Of a DNA stretch of 64,000 bases, positions 25,374-34,851 are shown in pieces. The position numbers and the translations under genes were made by a program. The stretch comes from Streptomyces qinzhouensis. Lineage in GTDB: Bacteria > Actinomycetota > Actinomycetes > Streptomycetales > Streptomycetaceae. Location: positions 992,001 to 1,056,000 of the forward strand of contig NZ_CP042266.1 in assembly GCF_007856155.1 (NCBI RefSeq), given 5' to 3'. The notes beneath the pieces are model-generated. The model ran no database searches. It was not told the origin of the DNA and saw nothing but the letters and a program-made list of their open reading frames with translations. Position 1 is the first letter of the stretch. Each line of letters begins with the position of its first letter.

Positions 25374-26744
25374 TCACAACAGACCGAGTGACTTCAGCAC
25401 CCGGTACTGGCTCGGCACCGGGCTGACCGGCCAGAGGATGTAGCAGACCCCGCCCGTACCGCTTCTGACCTTGCCGTTCGCGTCGTACCTCTTCGTACGC
25501 AGCCAGATGTTCTCCCACTCGCGGCGGAGGTAGACCCGGCGGACAGCGGCGTTGGTGTCGGAGGCCGGGTCGTTGGCGATCACATCGCCGTCCGGGGTGA
25601 AACCGACGACTGTCATCAGATGGCCCGCCGTTCCGTAGCCCGCGCCCGTCAGCTCCTCCTTGCGGAACGACTGGGACGTGATGACGGGGATCCCGGCGCG
25701 GACCAGCCGCTCCAGCTCGGTCAGTGAACCGAGGCGGGTCACCACGGCGTTCATCCCGGGGTAGCTCGCGGCGTAGGCCGTGTTGAAGGGCCAGTTCCCG
25801 CAGCCCTGGTACTGGTAGTCGTAGGTGGACCGGGCGGCGTGGCAGACCTGGGGGTCGTCGTACGCGGGGTTCACCCAGGACAGTTCGTCGGCGGTGGGCT
25901 TGCGCCCCCAGTATTCGATGATCATCTGGGCGGAGGTGGGGCTGCACCAGGCCTCGCCGCCGTTGTCGTACTCGGGGTAGCGGCCGATGTGGATGTTCTG
26001 CGAGTAGCGGGGAACGGCCAGTTCCCGGGCGGGCCCGGGTGCGGTGGCGGGCACGGTGAAGCGGTCCGGGACGTCGGAGGCCATCGCGCCCAGCCGCCGC
26101 ACCGTGGGGGTGAGCCGGGTGCCGGGCCTGCGGTAGAGGGTCAGCCGGAGCCGGTACGCGACGAGCCGCAGTCCGCTCGCCGCGTCGTCGACGGAGAAGG
26201 TGTCGGTCCAGATGCTCGACCGGCCGTCCGTCTGGCCGTCGACCGAGGTGCGCCGGATGTCGCCGTCGCCCGAGGCCCAGCGGCCCAGCACGAACCAGGG
26301 GGTGGCGGTGCCGTCGGAGTAGGTACCGCTCAGCTCGGTCTGGAGCCAGGTGCCGGCCGGGGTGTGCGCGTTCCAGGAGGCGATCACCTCCGTGGCGGGG
26401 ACCGTGGGCCGGTGCTCGGGCGAGACCCAGACGCCGTACTCCCACGGCTCGGTGCGCCCGGTGTGCGGATCGGTGTAGTCGGTGACCCCGGCCGCCCGGC
26501 CGATCACGACGCCCGGGCGGCGGCCCGCGACGGCCCGGGTGCCGTCGGCGTCGCCGCAGCGCCAGTCGGTGTAGGAGCTCCAGAAACGGTTGTCCACGAG
26601 CCGGGCGGTCCTCACGGGGGCGGCGGGGGGTACGGACGCGGCGGACGGCGGGCCCGCGGCCCGGGCGCCGGTGGTGAGCGCCCCCGTACCGGCGGCGGCG
26701 ACAGCGGCGCCCAGCAGGGTCCTGCGCGTGGTGGCTCTGACCAT
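25374..26744 (-). CDS. Secreted peptidase C39-like protein
   Basis: 456 residues. The twin-arginine signal TTRRTLLGAAVAAAGTGALT ends near residue 30. The N-terminal half is a beta-rich domain; the C-terminal half is a C39-like papain fold with catalytic Cys in GGEAWCSPTSAQMIIEYWG (about 267), His in TAGHLMTVVGF and Asp in VIANDPAS. It is probably an extracellular cysteine peptidase or inactive relative; classical C39 enzymes cut bacteriocin leaders, but no transporter is fused or adjacent. The ATG at 26744 has GGGAG upstream. Confidence 0.85.
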   Translation of the reverse strand: MVRATTRRTLLGAAVAAAGTGALTTGARAAGPPSAASVPPAAPVRTARLVDNRFWSSYTDWRCGDADGTRAVAGRRPGVVIGRAAGVTDYTDPHTGRTEPWEYGVWVSPEHRPTVPATEVIASWNAHTPAGTWLQTELSGTYSDGTATPWFVLGRWASGDGDIRRTSVDGQTDGRSSIWTDTFSVDDAASGLRLVAYRLRLTLYRRPGTRLTPTVRRLGAMASDVPDRFTVPATAPGPARELAVPRYSQNIHIGRYPEYDNGGEAWCSPTSAQMIIEYWGRKPTADELSWVNPAYDDPQVCHAARSTYDYQYQGCGNWPFNTAYAASYPGMNAVVTRLGSLTELERLVRAGIPVITSQSFRKEELTGAGYGTAGHLMTVVGFTPDGDVIANDPASDTNAAVRRVYLRREWENIWLRTKRYDANGKVRSGTGGVCYILWPVSPVPSQYRVLKSLGLL

Positions 26745-26893
26745 GACGACTCCCGGATCGGTCGCGCTGCCGGGGACAGCGCTGCGGACGGAACGGACTC
26801 GGCCGCGCCGGGCCGGGGAGCGGACCGGGCGGCGCAGGCCACTATCACCCGCGGCCCGCCCCCGGGGCCAGCGTTCGCGGCCCGAGCCGCCCT

Positions 26894-26913
26894 ACCAATA
26901 TTGGTCCGACCAA
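26894..26913. promoter_or_regulatory. Overlapping palindromes in the C39/uridine-kinase gap
   Basis: ACCAATATTGGT (26894-26905) is a perfect 12-bp palindrome and shares its right half with a second one, TTGGTCCGACCAA (26901-26913, odd centre). Three ACCAA half-sites alternate in orientation at helical spacing, as in a cooperative repressor site. The regulator is unknown. Confidence 0.55.
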
Positions 26914-26993
26914 TGGCAGCCCGGCCGCCCCGCCGCCCGTCCCTCGCCCGGTCACCGGGCGCCTCCGCCGCCGGGCCGCCGTCCGCACCGGCA

Positions 26994-26999
26994 TAGGCT
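26994..26999 (+). promoter_or_regulatory. -10 box for a leaderless transcript
   Basis: TAGGCT lies 6 nt before the ATG at 27006 and no ribosome site is present, the arrangement of Streptomyces leaderless mRNAs. Confidence 0.5.
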
Positions 27000-27005
27000 G
27001 TCCCC

Positions 27006-27641
27006 ATGGACCACGAGCCGGGAAGCACGGCGGGATACCCGGGAGACGCCCTGGGCCCACTGGCCGGCGAGCTGTCCGCGGCGCCGCCCTCGTGCGGTCC
27101 GGTGCGGCTGATCGCGGTCGACGGCCACGCCGGATCGGGCAAGACCACCTTCACCGCCCGGCTCGCGGACGCCCTCGCCCCCACCGTGCCCGGCGGCGCG
27201 GTCCCGGTGCTCCATCTCGACGACCTGGCCAGCCACGAGGCCCTCTTCGGCTGGACCGGGCGCCTCCTCGACCAGGTGGTCGATCCTCTGGCCCGGGGCG
27301 TGACGGCGCACTACGAGCCGTACGACTGGACCACGCGCCGTTTCACCGCCCCGCGCGCCCTGCCCGCCGCCCCCGTGGTGCTGATCGAGGGAGTCGGCGC
27401 CGGGCGGGCCGCGGTCCGCCCCTATCTGACCCGGCTGCTGTGGCTGGAGCGGACATCCGAGGAGGCGTGGCCGCGCGGCCGGCGGCGCGACGGCATCGGG
27501 CTTTCGGCCTTCTGGGATATGTGGACCGTGGCCGAGACCCGCCATTTCCTGGCCGATCCGTCCCGCCCGTACGCCGACACTCTGGTGAGGGAGTGCAAGG
27601 AGGGGTACGAGTTGCTTCCGGGACACCCCACGACCGCATGA
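27006..27641 (+). CDS. Uridine kinase-like P-loop protein
   Basis: 211 residues with Walker A DGHAGSGKTTF, HLDDLA as the acidic motif, EPYDWTTRRF and VVLIEGVGAGRAA, as in the uridine kinase/phosphoribulokinase group, shorter than a canonical Udk. It probably phosphorylates a nucleoside or related small molecule. The start has no Shine-Dalgarno site but a -10 box 6 nt upstream, so the mRNA is likely leaderless. Confidence 0.8.
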   Translation: MDHEPGSTAGYPGDALGPLAGELSAAPPSCGPVRLIAVDGHAGSGKTTFTARLADALAPTVPGGAVPVLHLDDLASHEALFGWTGRLLDQVVDPLARGVTAHYEPYDWTTRRFTAPRALPAAPVVLIEGVGAGRAAVRPYLTRLLWLERTSEEAWPRGRRRDGIGLSAFWDMWTVAETRHFLADPSRPYADTLVRECKEGYELLPGHPTTA

Positions 27642-27727
27642 AAGCATCAGATCATCACATAGAGTGACTACTTCTGTCGGTCGTACAGAGGTGTCGGGAA
27701 TCCGCCTCACGAGTGCCTGAACTCCGC

Positions 27728-27757
27728 TTGACCCGGGGGGTGTACAGGTCTTACGTT
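27728..27757 (+). promoter_or_regulatory. HrdB-type promoter
   Basis: TTGACC (27728-27733), an 18-nt spacer and TACGTT (27752-27757) fit the vegetative promoter consensus. The start point would be near 27764, just before two hairpins. Confidence 0.6.
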
Positions 27758-27763
27758 CTCAAT

Positions 27764-27835
27764 GTGCGGCTTTTGAGGCCGCCACAGACGCGAAGCCCCC
27801 GGTTGTTCCCCCGTGATCGGGGGCTTCGTTCTGTC
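27764..27835 (+). ncRNA. Candidate small RNA or attenuated leader
   Basis: From the promoter above, the first 70 nt would fold as a small GC hairpin (about 27764-27785) and then an 11-bp stem (27791-27801 with 27818-27828) with a 16-nt loop and a T-rich tail, a good terminator. The product would be a stand-alone RNA or a premature end in the leader of the ATPase gene. There is no homology evidence. Confidence 0.45.
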
Positions 27836-28011
27836 CTCTCCCGGGCTCGCTCCCGGGCCGCGCCGACCTCGTACCCTCACCCTCGGTCACCGAAGCCGTA
27901 TCACCTCGGCGCCCTTAAGCCGCACCCCCCTGCGCAGGTACGATGCCCTCCCGTGGGGCCACTTCCCGTCCGCGTCACGACGGTTCAGTCGGTGTACTTA
28001 TGGGGGACCTG

Positions 28012-29928
28012 ATGAACCTCGGCACGCAGGGCGCTCCGGCCCCGGCCGATCTCGCCTGGGCGCGGGGAGTGGACGCCTACACGATGGGGGCCTATCCCCA
28101 GGCCGAGGAGGAGTTCCGTACCGCGGTCCGGCTGGACCCGGGAATGGCCGACGGCTGGCTCGGACTCCACGCGCTGCGGGTCGACACCACCAATGCCCTG
28201 CTGCGGATGTACCGCGCCCGGGACCGGTTCGGCGAGCAGCGCGCCCGTCACCGCCGGGCGCTCAACTCCTGGTACTGGCTGGGCTGGTGGGTCCAGCCGG
28301 TGCTGGAGAGCCCGCGGGATCTGCTGCTGGCGCACGCCTCCCACTGGCTGGACGGCCGCCACGTCCCGGAGCTCGACCGGGCGCTGGCCGGGCTGCCGCC
28401 GGTCGACGCCGATCCGCAGGTGCGGTTCCTGCACTCCTGCCGCGCCTATCTGGTCAAGGACTGGGAGCAGCTCGTCCGCCATACCGAGCCGCTGGTGGGC
28501 GACGCCCTGCTGGGTATCGAGGCGGGGCTGTTCGCCGGGATGGCGCGGGTGCGGCTGGAGATGTACGGACAGGCGGAGCCGCTGCTCGCGGCCGCCCTGA
28601 TGCGCTGCCGCAGCGAGCAGCCGCAGCGCAAGGAGCTGCGGTACTGGCTGGCGCGGGCCCATGAGGGCACCGGCCGGACCGCCGCGGCCCTGCCGCTGTA
28701 CCGGGCCGTGCACCGGGTCGACCCGGGGTTCATGGACACCGCGGCCCGGCTGGCCGCCATCGCCGAGTACGACGGTACGGACCCGCTGGAGAGCGGTTCG
28801 CTGCACGACGATCCGGCCCGCTCCGGGCTCGCGGTCTCCCTCGCCGGCTACGGCCCGGGGCAGGAGACCGTGGAAGCGGAGGACGGGACGGCGCTGCCGG
28901 ACGGGCCCCGGCCGGGCGGCGATCCCGCCGACCGGCCGCCGGGCACGGTCCCCCCGGCGCCCGCCGACCTCGGCCGCAGCAGGGACGCCCCGGGGGGCCG
29001 GAGATCCGCCGCCGCGCTGTTCCCTCCCGGCCCGACGGATCCGCTGCTGCTGGCGAAGGCCCTGGCCGAGCTGGAGCACATGGTCGGGATGGAGCCGGTG
29101 AAACGGCAGGTGAAGGCGCTCTCGGCACAGCTGGAGATGGCCCGGCTGCGGGCGAGTCAGGGACTTCCGGTGCAGCCGCCGAAGCGGCATTTCGTCTTCT
29201 CGGGCCCGTCCGGCACCGGCAAGACCACCGTCGCCCGGATACTCGGCCGGGTCTTCTACGCGCTGGGGCTGCTCGGCGGCGACCATCTCGTAGAGGCCCA
29301 GCGGTCCGATCTGGTGGGCGAATTCCTCGGCCAGACGGCGGTGAAGGCGAACGAACTGATCGATTCGGCGCTCGGCGGGGTGCTGTTCGTGGACGAGGCG
29401 TACAGCCTCTCCAACTCGGGTTACGCGAAGGGGGACGCCTACGGCGACGAGGCGCTCCAGGTGCTGTTGAAGCGGGCCGAGGACAACCGTGACCACCTCG
29501 TGGTCATCCTGGCCGGCTATCCCGAGGGCATGGACCGGCTGCTGGCCGCCAATCCCGGGCTGACGTCACGGTTCACCACCCGGGTCGACTTCCCCTCGTA
29601 CCGTCCGCTGGAACTGACCCGGATCGGTGAGGTCCTGGCCGCCGAGAACGGCGACGGCTGGGACCAGGAGGCGGTGGAGGAGCTGCGGTCCATCTGCGGC
29701 CATGTGGTCGACCAGCGGTGGGTCGACGAACTGGGCAACGGGCGCTTCCTGCGGACGCTGTACGAGAAGAGCTGCGCCTACCGGGATCTGCGGCTGTCCG
29801 GCTATCCCGGCACCCCGACCCGGGAGGATCTGTCGACGCTGCGGCTGCCGGATCTGATGCAGGCGTACGGCGAGGTGCTCTCGGGCCGCGGCCCACTGGA
29901 ACGCGGCCCGGGGGACCCACCGCTCTAG
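28012..29928 (+). CDS. EccA/CbbX-type AAA ATPase with N-terminal TPR region
   Basis: 638 residues. The first 300 are helical TPR-like repeats (AEEEFRTAVRLDPGMADGWL, LYRAVHRVDPGFMDTAARLA), then a Pro-rich linker, then a CbbX/CfxQ AAA domain: Walker A SGPSGTGKTTVAR, Walker B GVLFVDEAYSL, the helicase-like LAGYPEGMDRLL and arginine finger GLTSRF. The layout is that of EccA of type VII secretion, but no ecc or WXG100 gene is in the window, so its partner is unknown. ATG 28012 has GGGGGA before it; ATG 28000 is the alternative. Confidence 0.85.
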   Translation: MNLGTQGAPAPADLAWARGVDAYTMGAYPQAEEEFRTAVRLDPGMADGWLGLHALRVDTTNALLRMYRARDRFGEQRARHRRALNSWYWLGWWVQPVLESPRDLLLAHASHWLDGRHVPELDRALAGLPPVDADPQVRFLHSCRAYLVKDWEQLVRHTEPLVGDALLGIEAGLFAGMARVRLEMYGQAEPLLAAALMRCRSEQPQRKELRYWLARAHEGTGRTAAALPLYRAVHRVDPGFMDTAARLAAIAEYDGTDPLESGSLHDDPARSGLAVSLAGYGPGQETVEAEDGTALPDGPRPGGDPADRPPGTVPPAPADLGRSRDAPGGRRSAAALFPPGPTDPLLLAKALAELEHMVGMEPVKRQVKALSAQLEMARLRASQGLPVQPPKRHFVFSGPSGTGKTTVARILGRVFYALGLLGGDHLVEAQRSDLVGEFLGQTAVKANELIDSALGGVLFVDEAYSLSNSGYAKGDAYGDEALQVLLKRAEDNRDHLVVILAGYPEGMDRLLAANPGLTSRFTTRVDFPSYRPLELTRIGEVLAAENGDGWDQEAVEELRSICGHVVDQRWVDELGNGRFLRTLYEKSCAYRDLRLSGYPGTPTREDLSTLRLPDLMQAYGEVLSGRGPLERGPGDPPL

Positions 29929-29962
29929 ATCTTGGGGCCGGACCTCGGAACGGCGGCGGTCC

Positions 29963-30421
29963 TCAGTCCGTGTCGGCGGCGGTCCGGGACTCGGCCAGGG
30001 CGCGCAGGGCGCGGGCGTCCGCGACGGCCTGGTCCTTGGCGATACCGGGCTGGATGCCGAGCGCGGGCAGGCTGGTGCCGTCGCTGAGGTCGAGGAAGAC
30101 CCAGGGGTCGCCCCGCCGCAGGTTCACCCGGAGGATCTCGGCCCAGGCCAGCCTGCGGGTGCGGGTGAAGTTGACGACGGTGACGCCGTCCTCGTCGGCG
30201 ACCACCTTGGGCCGGGCCAGCAGCCAGAGGACGTACAGGAAGCCGGTCGCGGTGACGATGAAGCTGATCCGCTCGCCCGGGCTCAGGTTGTCGAGGACGA
30301 GCCCGGTGCCCGCGATCACGGTGAACATCACCGCGCCGACCGAGAGCAGGACGATCCGGGTACGGCGGGGACGGAAGGTGACCGGCAGAGCGGGCGGCGC
30401 GGCGGCGGGGGCGGCAGACAT
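29963..30421 (-). CDS. PH-domain membrane protein
   Basis: 152 residues: two hydrophobic helices (IVLLSVGAVMFTVIAGTGLV, ISFIVTATGFLYVLWLLA), then a bacterial PH-like beta domain (KVVADEDGVTVVNFTRTRRL, WAEILRVNL). Its function is unknown. It starts 14 nt after hisG and is the last gene of the rib-his run. Confidence 0.85.
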   Translation of the reverse strand: MSAAPAAAPPALPVTFRPRRTRIVLLSVGAVMFTVIAGTGLVLDNLSPGERISFIVTATGFLYVLWLLARPKVVADEDGVTVVNFTRTRRLAWAEILRVNLRRGDPWVFLDLSDGTSLPALGIQPGIAKDQAVADARALRALAESRTAADTD

Positions 30422-30435
30422 GGTGGCGGGGTTCC

Positions 30436-31284
30436 TCAGAGCCGGCAGGCGTGGATGGCGGTGGTGAGAATGGCCCGGGCGCCCAGCTCGTACAGATCGT
30501 CCATGATCCGCTGTGCCTCCTTGGCGGCGACCATGGACCGGACGGCGACCCAGCCCTCGTGGTGCAGGGGGGAGACCGTCGGGGACTCCAGGCCGGGGGT
30601 GAGGGCGACGGCCTGCTCCAGGTGCTCGACCCGGCAGTCGTAGTCCATCATCACGTACGCCCGGGCGACCAGGACGCCCTGGAGGCGGCGGAGGAACTGC
30701 TGCACCTTGGGGTCGTCGCGGTCCGCGCCCTTGCGGCGGACCACGATCGCCTCGGAGGTCATGATCGGCTCGCCGATGACCTCCAGGCCCGCGTTCCGCA
30801 GGGAGGTGCCGGTCTCGACGACATCGGCGATGATCTGGGCGACCCCGAGTTCGACAGCGGTTTCGACCGCGCCGTCGAGGTGGACCACGGAGGCGTCAAT
30901 ACCGTTCTCGGCGAGGTGCCGGCCGACGATCCCCTCGTAGGAGGTGGCGACCGTCATCCCGCCGAAGTCCTCGACCCCGCGCGCGGTACCGGGCCGGGTG
31001 GCGTAGCGGAAGGTGGAGCGGGCGAAGCCCAGTTCGAGGATCTCCTCCGCGTCGGCTCCGGAGTCCAGCAGCAGATCACGGCCGGTGATGCCGATGTCCA
31101 GCCGTCCGGAGCTGACGTAGATGGCGATATCGCGCGGCCGGAGGTAGAAGAACTCGACCTCGTTCACGGGGTCCACGAGCACCAGCTCCTTGGACTCCTT
31201 GCGCTGCTGGTAGCCGGCCTCATGGAGCATCGCCGCCGCGGGACCGGACAGTGAGCCCTTGTTGGGGACGGCGATGCGCAGCAT
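30436..31284 (-). CDS. hisG: ATP phosphoribosyltransferase HisG
   Basis: 282 residues, the long hexameric form with a C-terminal regulatory domain. LRIAVPNKGSLS opens the protein, LDIGITGRDLL and the PRPP-binding DVVETGTSLRNAGLEVIGEP follow; the last 75 residues are the histidine-binding ACT-like domain. It condenses ATP and PRPP, the first step of histidine synthesis. hisE, encoding the second step, lies 100 nt upstream across a stretch of imperfect 9-bp repeats (31319-31357). Confidence 0.97.
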   Translation of the reverse strand: MLRIAVPNKGSLSGPAAAMLHEAGYQQRKESKELVLVDPVNEVEFFYLRPRDIAIYVSSGRLDIGITGRDLLLDSGADAEEILELGFARSTFRYATRPGTARGVEDFGGMTVATSYEGIVGRHLAENGIDASVVHLDGAVETAVELGVAQIIADVVETGTSLRNAGLEVIGEPIMTSEAIVVRRKGADRDDPKVQQFLRRLQGVLVARAYVMMDYDCRVEHLEQAVALTPGLESPTVSPLHHEGWVAVRSMVAAKEAQRIMDDLYELGARAILTTAIHACRL

Positions 31285-31384
31285 GGGATCGGCTTCCTAT
31301 CGTGAAAGTACGGCATAACGGAACAGACGGAACGGACGGAACAGACGGAGACGACGGGGGCGGCCGAGGGGCGGCCCGGATCCG

Positions 31385-31666
31385 TCAGAGATGGGCGTAC
31401 ACGTCGTCGAGGGAGATTCCGCGGGCCACCATCATCACCTGAACGTGGTAGAGGAGCTGGGAGATCTCCTCGGCGGCCGCTTCCTTGCTCTCGTACTCGG
31501 CGGCCATCCACACCTCGGCGGCCTCCTCGACGACCTTCTTGCCGATGGCATGGACGCCCTTGTCCACCAGTTCGGCGGTGCGGGAGGTGGCGGGATCGCC
31601 GGTCTCCGCCTTGAGCCGGAGCTCGGCGAAGAGCTCTTCGAAACTTTTGCGGGTCGTGTTCGCCAT
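31385..31666 (-). CDS. hisE: Phosphoribosyl-ATP pyrophosphatase HisE
   Basis: 93 residues, all-alpha MazG-like fold, with the metal-binding [16 protein letters not shown] and [18 protein letters not shown]. It hydrolyses PR-ATP to PR-AMP. It is a free-standing HisE, not fused to HisI. ribH ends 33 nt upstream, so the histidine genes are probably read through from the riboflavin operon. Confidence 0.97.
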   Translation of the reverse strand: MANTTRKSFEELFAELRLKAETGDPATSRTAELVDKGVHAIGKKVVEEAAEVWMAAEYESKEAAAEEISQLLYHVQVMMVARGISLDDVYAHL

Positions 31667-31699
31667 GATGCTCTCAGGGTACGGGGTCCGGTGGGCCGC

Positions 31700-32185
31700 T
31701 CAGCGCCAGGGTTCGCTCACCGAGCGCAGCGTCGCCGCGGTGGCGACGGCGGCGGTGACCGCCTCATGGCCCTTGTCCTCGTTGGAGCCCGGCAGCCCCG
31801 CCCGGTCGAGGGCCTGCTCCTCGGTGTCACAGGTCAGTACGCCGAAGCCGACGGGCACTCCGGTGTCCACGGAGACCTGGGTCAGCCCCTGGGCGACGCC
31901 CTGGCACACGTAGTCGAAGTGCGGGGTGCCGCCGCGGATCACGACGCCCAGGGCGACGATCGCGTCGTAGCCGCGGCCCGCGAGGACCTTGGCGACGACG
32001 GGGAGTTCGAAACTGCCGGGGACCCGCAGCAGGGTCGGCTCGTCGATGCCGAGCTCGCGCAGGGCGCGCAGGGCGCCGTCGACGAGCCCGTCCATCACCT
32101 TCTCGTGCCACTGGGCCGCGATGACGGCGACCCGCAGGTCGCCGCAGTTCCGTACGGACAGTTCGGGTGCGCCCTTGCCGCTCAC
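31700..32185 (-). CDS. ribH: 6,7-dimethyl-8-ribityllumazine synthase
   Basis: 161 residues. [20 protein letters not shown], the substrate site [29 protein letters not shown] with the catalytic His and the phosphate-binding loop are present. It joins the 4-carbon product of RibB with the pyrimidine from RibD. The start is GTG/ATG at 32185 after a 120-nt gap from ribBA filled with imperfect ccGGAGT/GCCGGA repeats. Confidence 0.97.
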   Translation of the reverse strand: MSGKGAPELSVRNCGDLRVAVIAAQWHEKVMDGLVDGALRALRELGIDEPTLLRVPGSFELPVVAKVLAGRGYDAIVALGVVIRGGTPHFDYVCQGVAQGLTQVSVDTGVPVGFGVLTCDTEEQALDRAGLPGSNEDKGHEAVTAAVATAATLRSVSEPWR

Positions 32186-32203
32186 GCTTCTCCTCGGGAT
32201 ATC

Positions 32204-32281
32204 GGGATTTCGGAATGCCGGGATGCCGGGTTGCCGGAGTAACCGGAGTGGATGCCGGAGTACCGGAGTGCCGGAATGATC
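32204..32281. repeat. Imperfect GCCGGA(G/A)T(G/A) repeats between ribBA and ribH
   Basis: About seven short units of the type GCCGGRAT/GCCGGAGT follow each other in the 120-nt gap. They look like slippage-prone low-complexity spacer DNA. Confidence 0.6.
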
Positions 32282-32305
32282 TTCGTTCGGACGGTGGTCG
32301 TGGCG

Positions 32306-33598
32306 CTACTGGTTGCCGCAGGTGGAGACGGCGGAGGGGTCCAGCCACGGCAGGTCGTGGCCCATCCGGTCCCGCTTGGTCCGCAGATAGCGCAGATTGT
32401 GCTCGCCCGCCTGGACCGGCATCGGCTCACGGCTGTGGACGGTGAGTCCCAGATCGGTGAGCGCGCTGATCTTGTCGGGGTTGTTGGTCATCAGCCGGAC
32501 CCCGCGGACTCCTAGGTCGGCCAGGATCTCGGCCCCGGCCGCGTAGTCCCGGGCGTCGGCGGGCAGACCGAGTTCGAGATTGGCGTCGAGGGTGTCCACA
32601 CCGCGTTCCTGGAGTTCGTACGCGCGCAGCTTGGGCAGCAGCCCGATGCCGCGGCCCTCGTGCCCGCGCAGATAGACCACGACCCCCCGGCCCTCGGAGG
32701 CGATGCGCCGCAGGGACTCCTGCAACTGGGGTCCGCAGTCACAGCGCAGGGAGTGGAAGATATCGCCGGTCAGGCATTCGGAATGGACCCGGACCAGGAC
32801 ATTGTCGGGGTCGGCCGCCGGGTCGCCGTGGACCAGGGCGACATGTTCGATGCCGTCGCGGGTGGAGCGGTAGCCGTAGGCGGTGAACCGGCCGAAGGCG
32901 GTGGGGAGGTCGACCTCGGCCTCCCGGCGCACGGCGGGTTCGGTGGCACGGCGGTAGGCGATGAGGTCCTCGATGGAGATGATCGTCAGCCCGTGCTTAC
33001 GGGCGAACGGGATCAGTTCGGGCAGCCGCAGCATCACCCCGTCCTCGTCGGCGATCTCCACGATCGCACCGGCGGGGCGGAGTCCGGCGAGCCGGGCGAG
33101 GTCGACGGCGGCCTCGGTGTGGCCGGGCCGGGTGAGGACTCCCCCGGGCTTGGCGCGCAGCGGGAAGACATGTCCGGGCCGGACCAGATCGGACGGTTCG
33201 GCGGTGCCGGACGCCAGCAGCCGGAGGGTGGTGACCCGGTCGGCGGCGCTGATGCCGGTGGTGATGCCGTAGCGGGGCGCGGCGTCGACGGAGACGGTGA
33301 ACGCGGTCTGCATGGACTCGGTGTTGCGTTCGACCATCTGCGGCAGGTCGAGCCGGTCGAGTTCGTCGCTCTCCATCGGGGCGCAGATCAGGCCGCGGCA
33401 TTCGCTCATCATGAACGCCACGATCTCGGGGGTGGCCTTCTCCGCGGCGAGGACGAGATCGCCCTCGTTCTCGCGGTTCTCGTCGTCGACGACGACGACG
33501 GGACGGCCCGCCGCGATATCGCGGACGGCCTGTTCGACCGGGTCGAGGGCGAGGTCCTCGACATTGTCGGTGGAGTACCACGTAGGTGCCGGGATCAT
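32306..33598 (-). CDS. ribBA: RibBA: DHBP synthase / GTP cyclohydrolase II
   Basis: 430 residues, two domains. The RibB half has [27 protein letters not shown] and [20 protein letters not shown]; the RibA half has [20 protein letters not shown] (zinc cysteines) and [15 protein letters not shown]. It makes both starting compounds of riboflavin. The ATG at 33598 follows AAGGAG and overlaps the ribM stop by ATGA. Confidence 0.97.
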   Translation of the reverse strand: MIPAPTWYSTDNVEDLALDPVEQAVRDIAAGRPVVVVDDENRENEGDLVLAAEKATPEIVAFMMSECRGLICAPMESDELDRLDLPQMVERNTESMQTAFTVSVDAAPRYGITTGISAADRVTTLRLLASGTAEPSDLVRPGHVFPLRAKPGGVLTRPGHTEAAVDLARLAGLRPAGAIVEIADEDGVMLRLPELIPFARKHGLTIISIEDLIAYRRATEPAVRREAEVDLPTAFGRFTAYGYRSTRDGIEHVALVHGDPAADPDNVLVRVHSECLTGDIFHSLRCDCGPQLQESLRRIASEGRGVVVYLRGHEGRGIGLLPKLRAYELQERGVDTLDANLELGLPADARDYAAGAEILADLGVRGVRLMTNNPDKISALTDLGLTVHSREPMPVQAGEHNLRYLRTKRDRMGHDLPWLDPSAVSTCGNQ

Positions 33599-34239
33599 GC
33601 CGGTGCTCCTTCCAGAGCCGGGGTACGGGAACGCAGCCACCAGTCGCGCAGCCCCCACAGGACCAGCGCGAAGTAGATGATGTAGACCAGCCCGGAGAAG
33701 GCCAGTCCGCTGTTGAAGGCGAGCGGTACGCCGACCAGGTCGACCAGCAGCCAGGCGAACCAGAACTCGATCAGCCCGCGGGCCTGCGCGATCATCGCGA
33801 CGAGGGTGCCGACGAAGATGTACGCGTCGGCCCAGGGGCTCCAGGACAGTGACGGGTAGAGGGTGAAGAGCCCGCCGACGGCGAGGGTGCCCGCGGCGGC
33901 GCCGCCCGCGAGGAGGCCGCGCTCCTTCCAGGTGGCGAACCGGACCGCGATCGTCCCGTCCCGGGCCTGCTGCCGGCCGCGGGTCCACTGGTGCCAGCCC
34001 CAGAGGGCGACGGTGATGACCAGGAGCTGTTTGCCGACGCCGCCGGCGAGCTGGGCGGAGGCGTAGGCGGTGACGAGGACGGCGCCGGACAGCAGCTGGG
34101 CGGGCCAGGTCCATACCGAGCGGCGCCAGCCGAGGGCGAGGGCGGCGAGCCCGATGGTGTTGCCGATCAGGTCGGACCACATGATGTGCTGTCCGAAGGC
34201 GGTGAACGCCTCGGAGTTCAGCCAGGAGGCGGTGCTCAT
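33595..34239 (-). CDS. ribM: RibM-type riboflavin transporter (PnuC family)
   Basis: 214 residues with about seven membrane helices, PnuC-like: [37 protein letters not shown] and WAYI-type [18 protein letters not shown]. PnuC proteins usually carry nicotinamide riboside, but the copy inside FMN-riboswitch-controlled rib operons of Streptomyces and Corynebacterium, RibM, imports riboflavin (and roseoflavin). Position between ribE and ribBA, with ATGA overlaps at both ends, supports RibM. Confidence 0.88.
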   Translation of the reverse strand: MSTASWLNSEAFTAFGQHIMWSDLIGNTIGLAALALGWRRSVWTWPAQLLSGAVLVTAYASAQLAGGVGKQLLVITVALWGWHQWTRGRQQARDGTIAVRFATWKERGLLAGGAAAGTLAVGGLFTLYPSLSWSPWADAYIFVGTLVAMIAQARGLIEFWFAWLLVDLVGVPLAFNSGLAFSGLVYIIYFALVLWGLRDWWLRSRTPALEGAPA

Positions 34240-34850
34240 CGCGGTGTCTCGCCGGTCCCGGCGCGGGCGCCGAGCAGCTTCTCGACGTACTTGGCGATCA
34301 CGTCGACCTCCAGATTGACCGGGTCGCCGGGCTGTTTCACCCCGAGGGTGGTGAGGGCCAGGGTGGTGGGGATGAGACTGACGGTGAACCGGTCCTCCCC
34401 GGCGTCGACGACGGTCAGGCTGACGCCGTCGACGGTGATGGACCCCTTCTCCACGACATAGCGGGCGAGGGTGCCGGGGAGGCCGATCTCCACGGTCTCC
34501 CAGTGTTCGGAGGGGGTACGGGCCAGGATCGTGCCGACCCCGTCGACATGGCCCTGCACGATATGGCCGCCGAGGCGTCCGCCGACCGCGGTCGGGCGTT
34601 CCAGGTTGACCCGGGCGCCGGGCGCCAGGGCGCCGAGGCTGGAGCGTTTGAGGGTCTCGGCCATGACATCGGCGGTGAACGCGCCGTCGGCGGTCCCGAC
34701 GACGGTGAGGCAGACGCCGTTGACGGCGATGGAGTCGCCGTGCCGGGCCCCTTCGGTGACGAGGGGGCCGCGCAGCGTGAAACGGGCGGCGTCGTCGAGG
34801 TGCTCGACGGCGGTGACCTCACCCAGTTCTTCGACGATTCCGGTGAACAC
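34236..34850 (-). CDS. ribE: Riboflavin synthase, alpha subunit
   Basis: 204 residues, two tandem lumazine-binding repeats: [12 protein letters not shown] and [10 protein letters not shown] in the first, [14 protein letters not shown] and [17 protein letters not shown] in the second. It dismutates two lumazines to riboflavin. The GTG start at 34850 lies one base after the ribD stop; the end overlaps ribM by ATGA. Confidence 0.97.
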   Translation of the reverse strand: MFTGIVEELGEVTAVEHLDDAARFTLRGPLVTEGARHGDSIAVNGVCLTVVGTADGAFTADVMAETLKRSSLGALAPGARVNLERPTAVGGRLGGHIVQGHVDGVGTILARTPSEHWETVEIGLPGTLARYVVEKGSITVDGVSLTVVDAGEDRFTVSLIPTTLALTTLGVKQPGDPVNLEVDVIAKYVEKLLGARAGTGETPR

Positions 34851-34851
34851 T

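Larger units (their letters stand above)
27642..28011. other. Intergenic region with promoter and short hairpin transcript
   Basis: 370 nt between the uridine-kinase-like gene and the AAA ATPase. It holds the candidate small RNA and its promoter (listed). The last 170 nt must serve as leader of the ATPase gene. Confidence 0.5.

Noticed and set aside
28012..29928. Marker of a type VII secretion locus
   Set aside because: The ATPase is EccA-like, but no eccB/C/D/E, mycosin or WXG100 gene lies within the window.
32306..34180. Single 624-residue minus-strand protein covering ribBA and ribM
   Set aside because: The N-terminal 194 residues are a shadow frame of ribM; the RibBA start with AAGGAG at 33598 explains the real gene.
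33595..34239. Nicotinamide riboside transporter PnuC
   Set aside because: The fold is PnuC, but position inside an FMN-riboswitch operon with ATGA overlaps on both sides favours the riboflavin transporter RibM.
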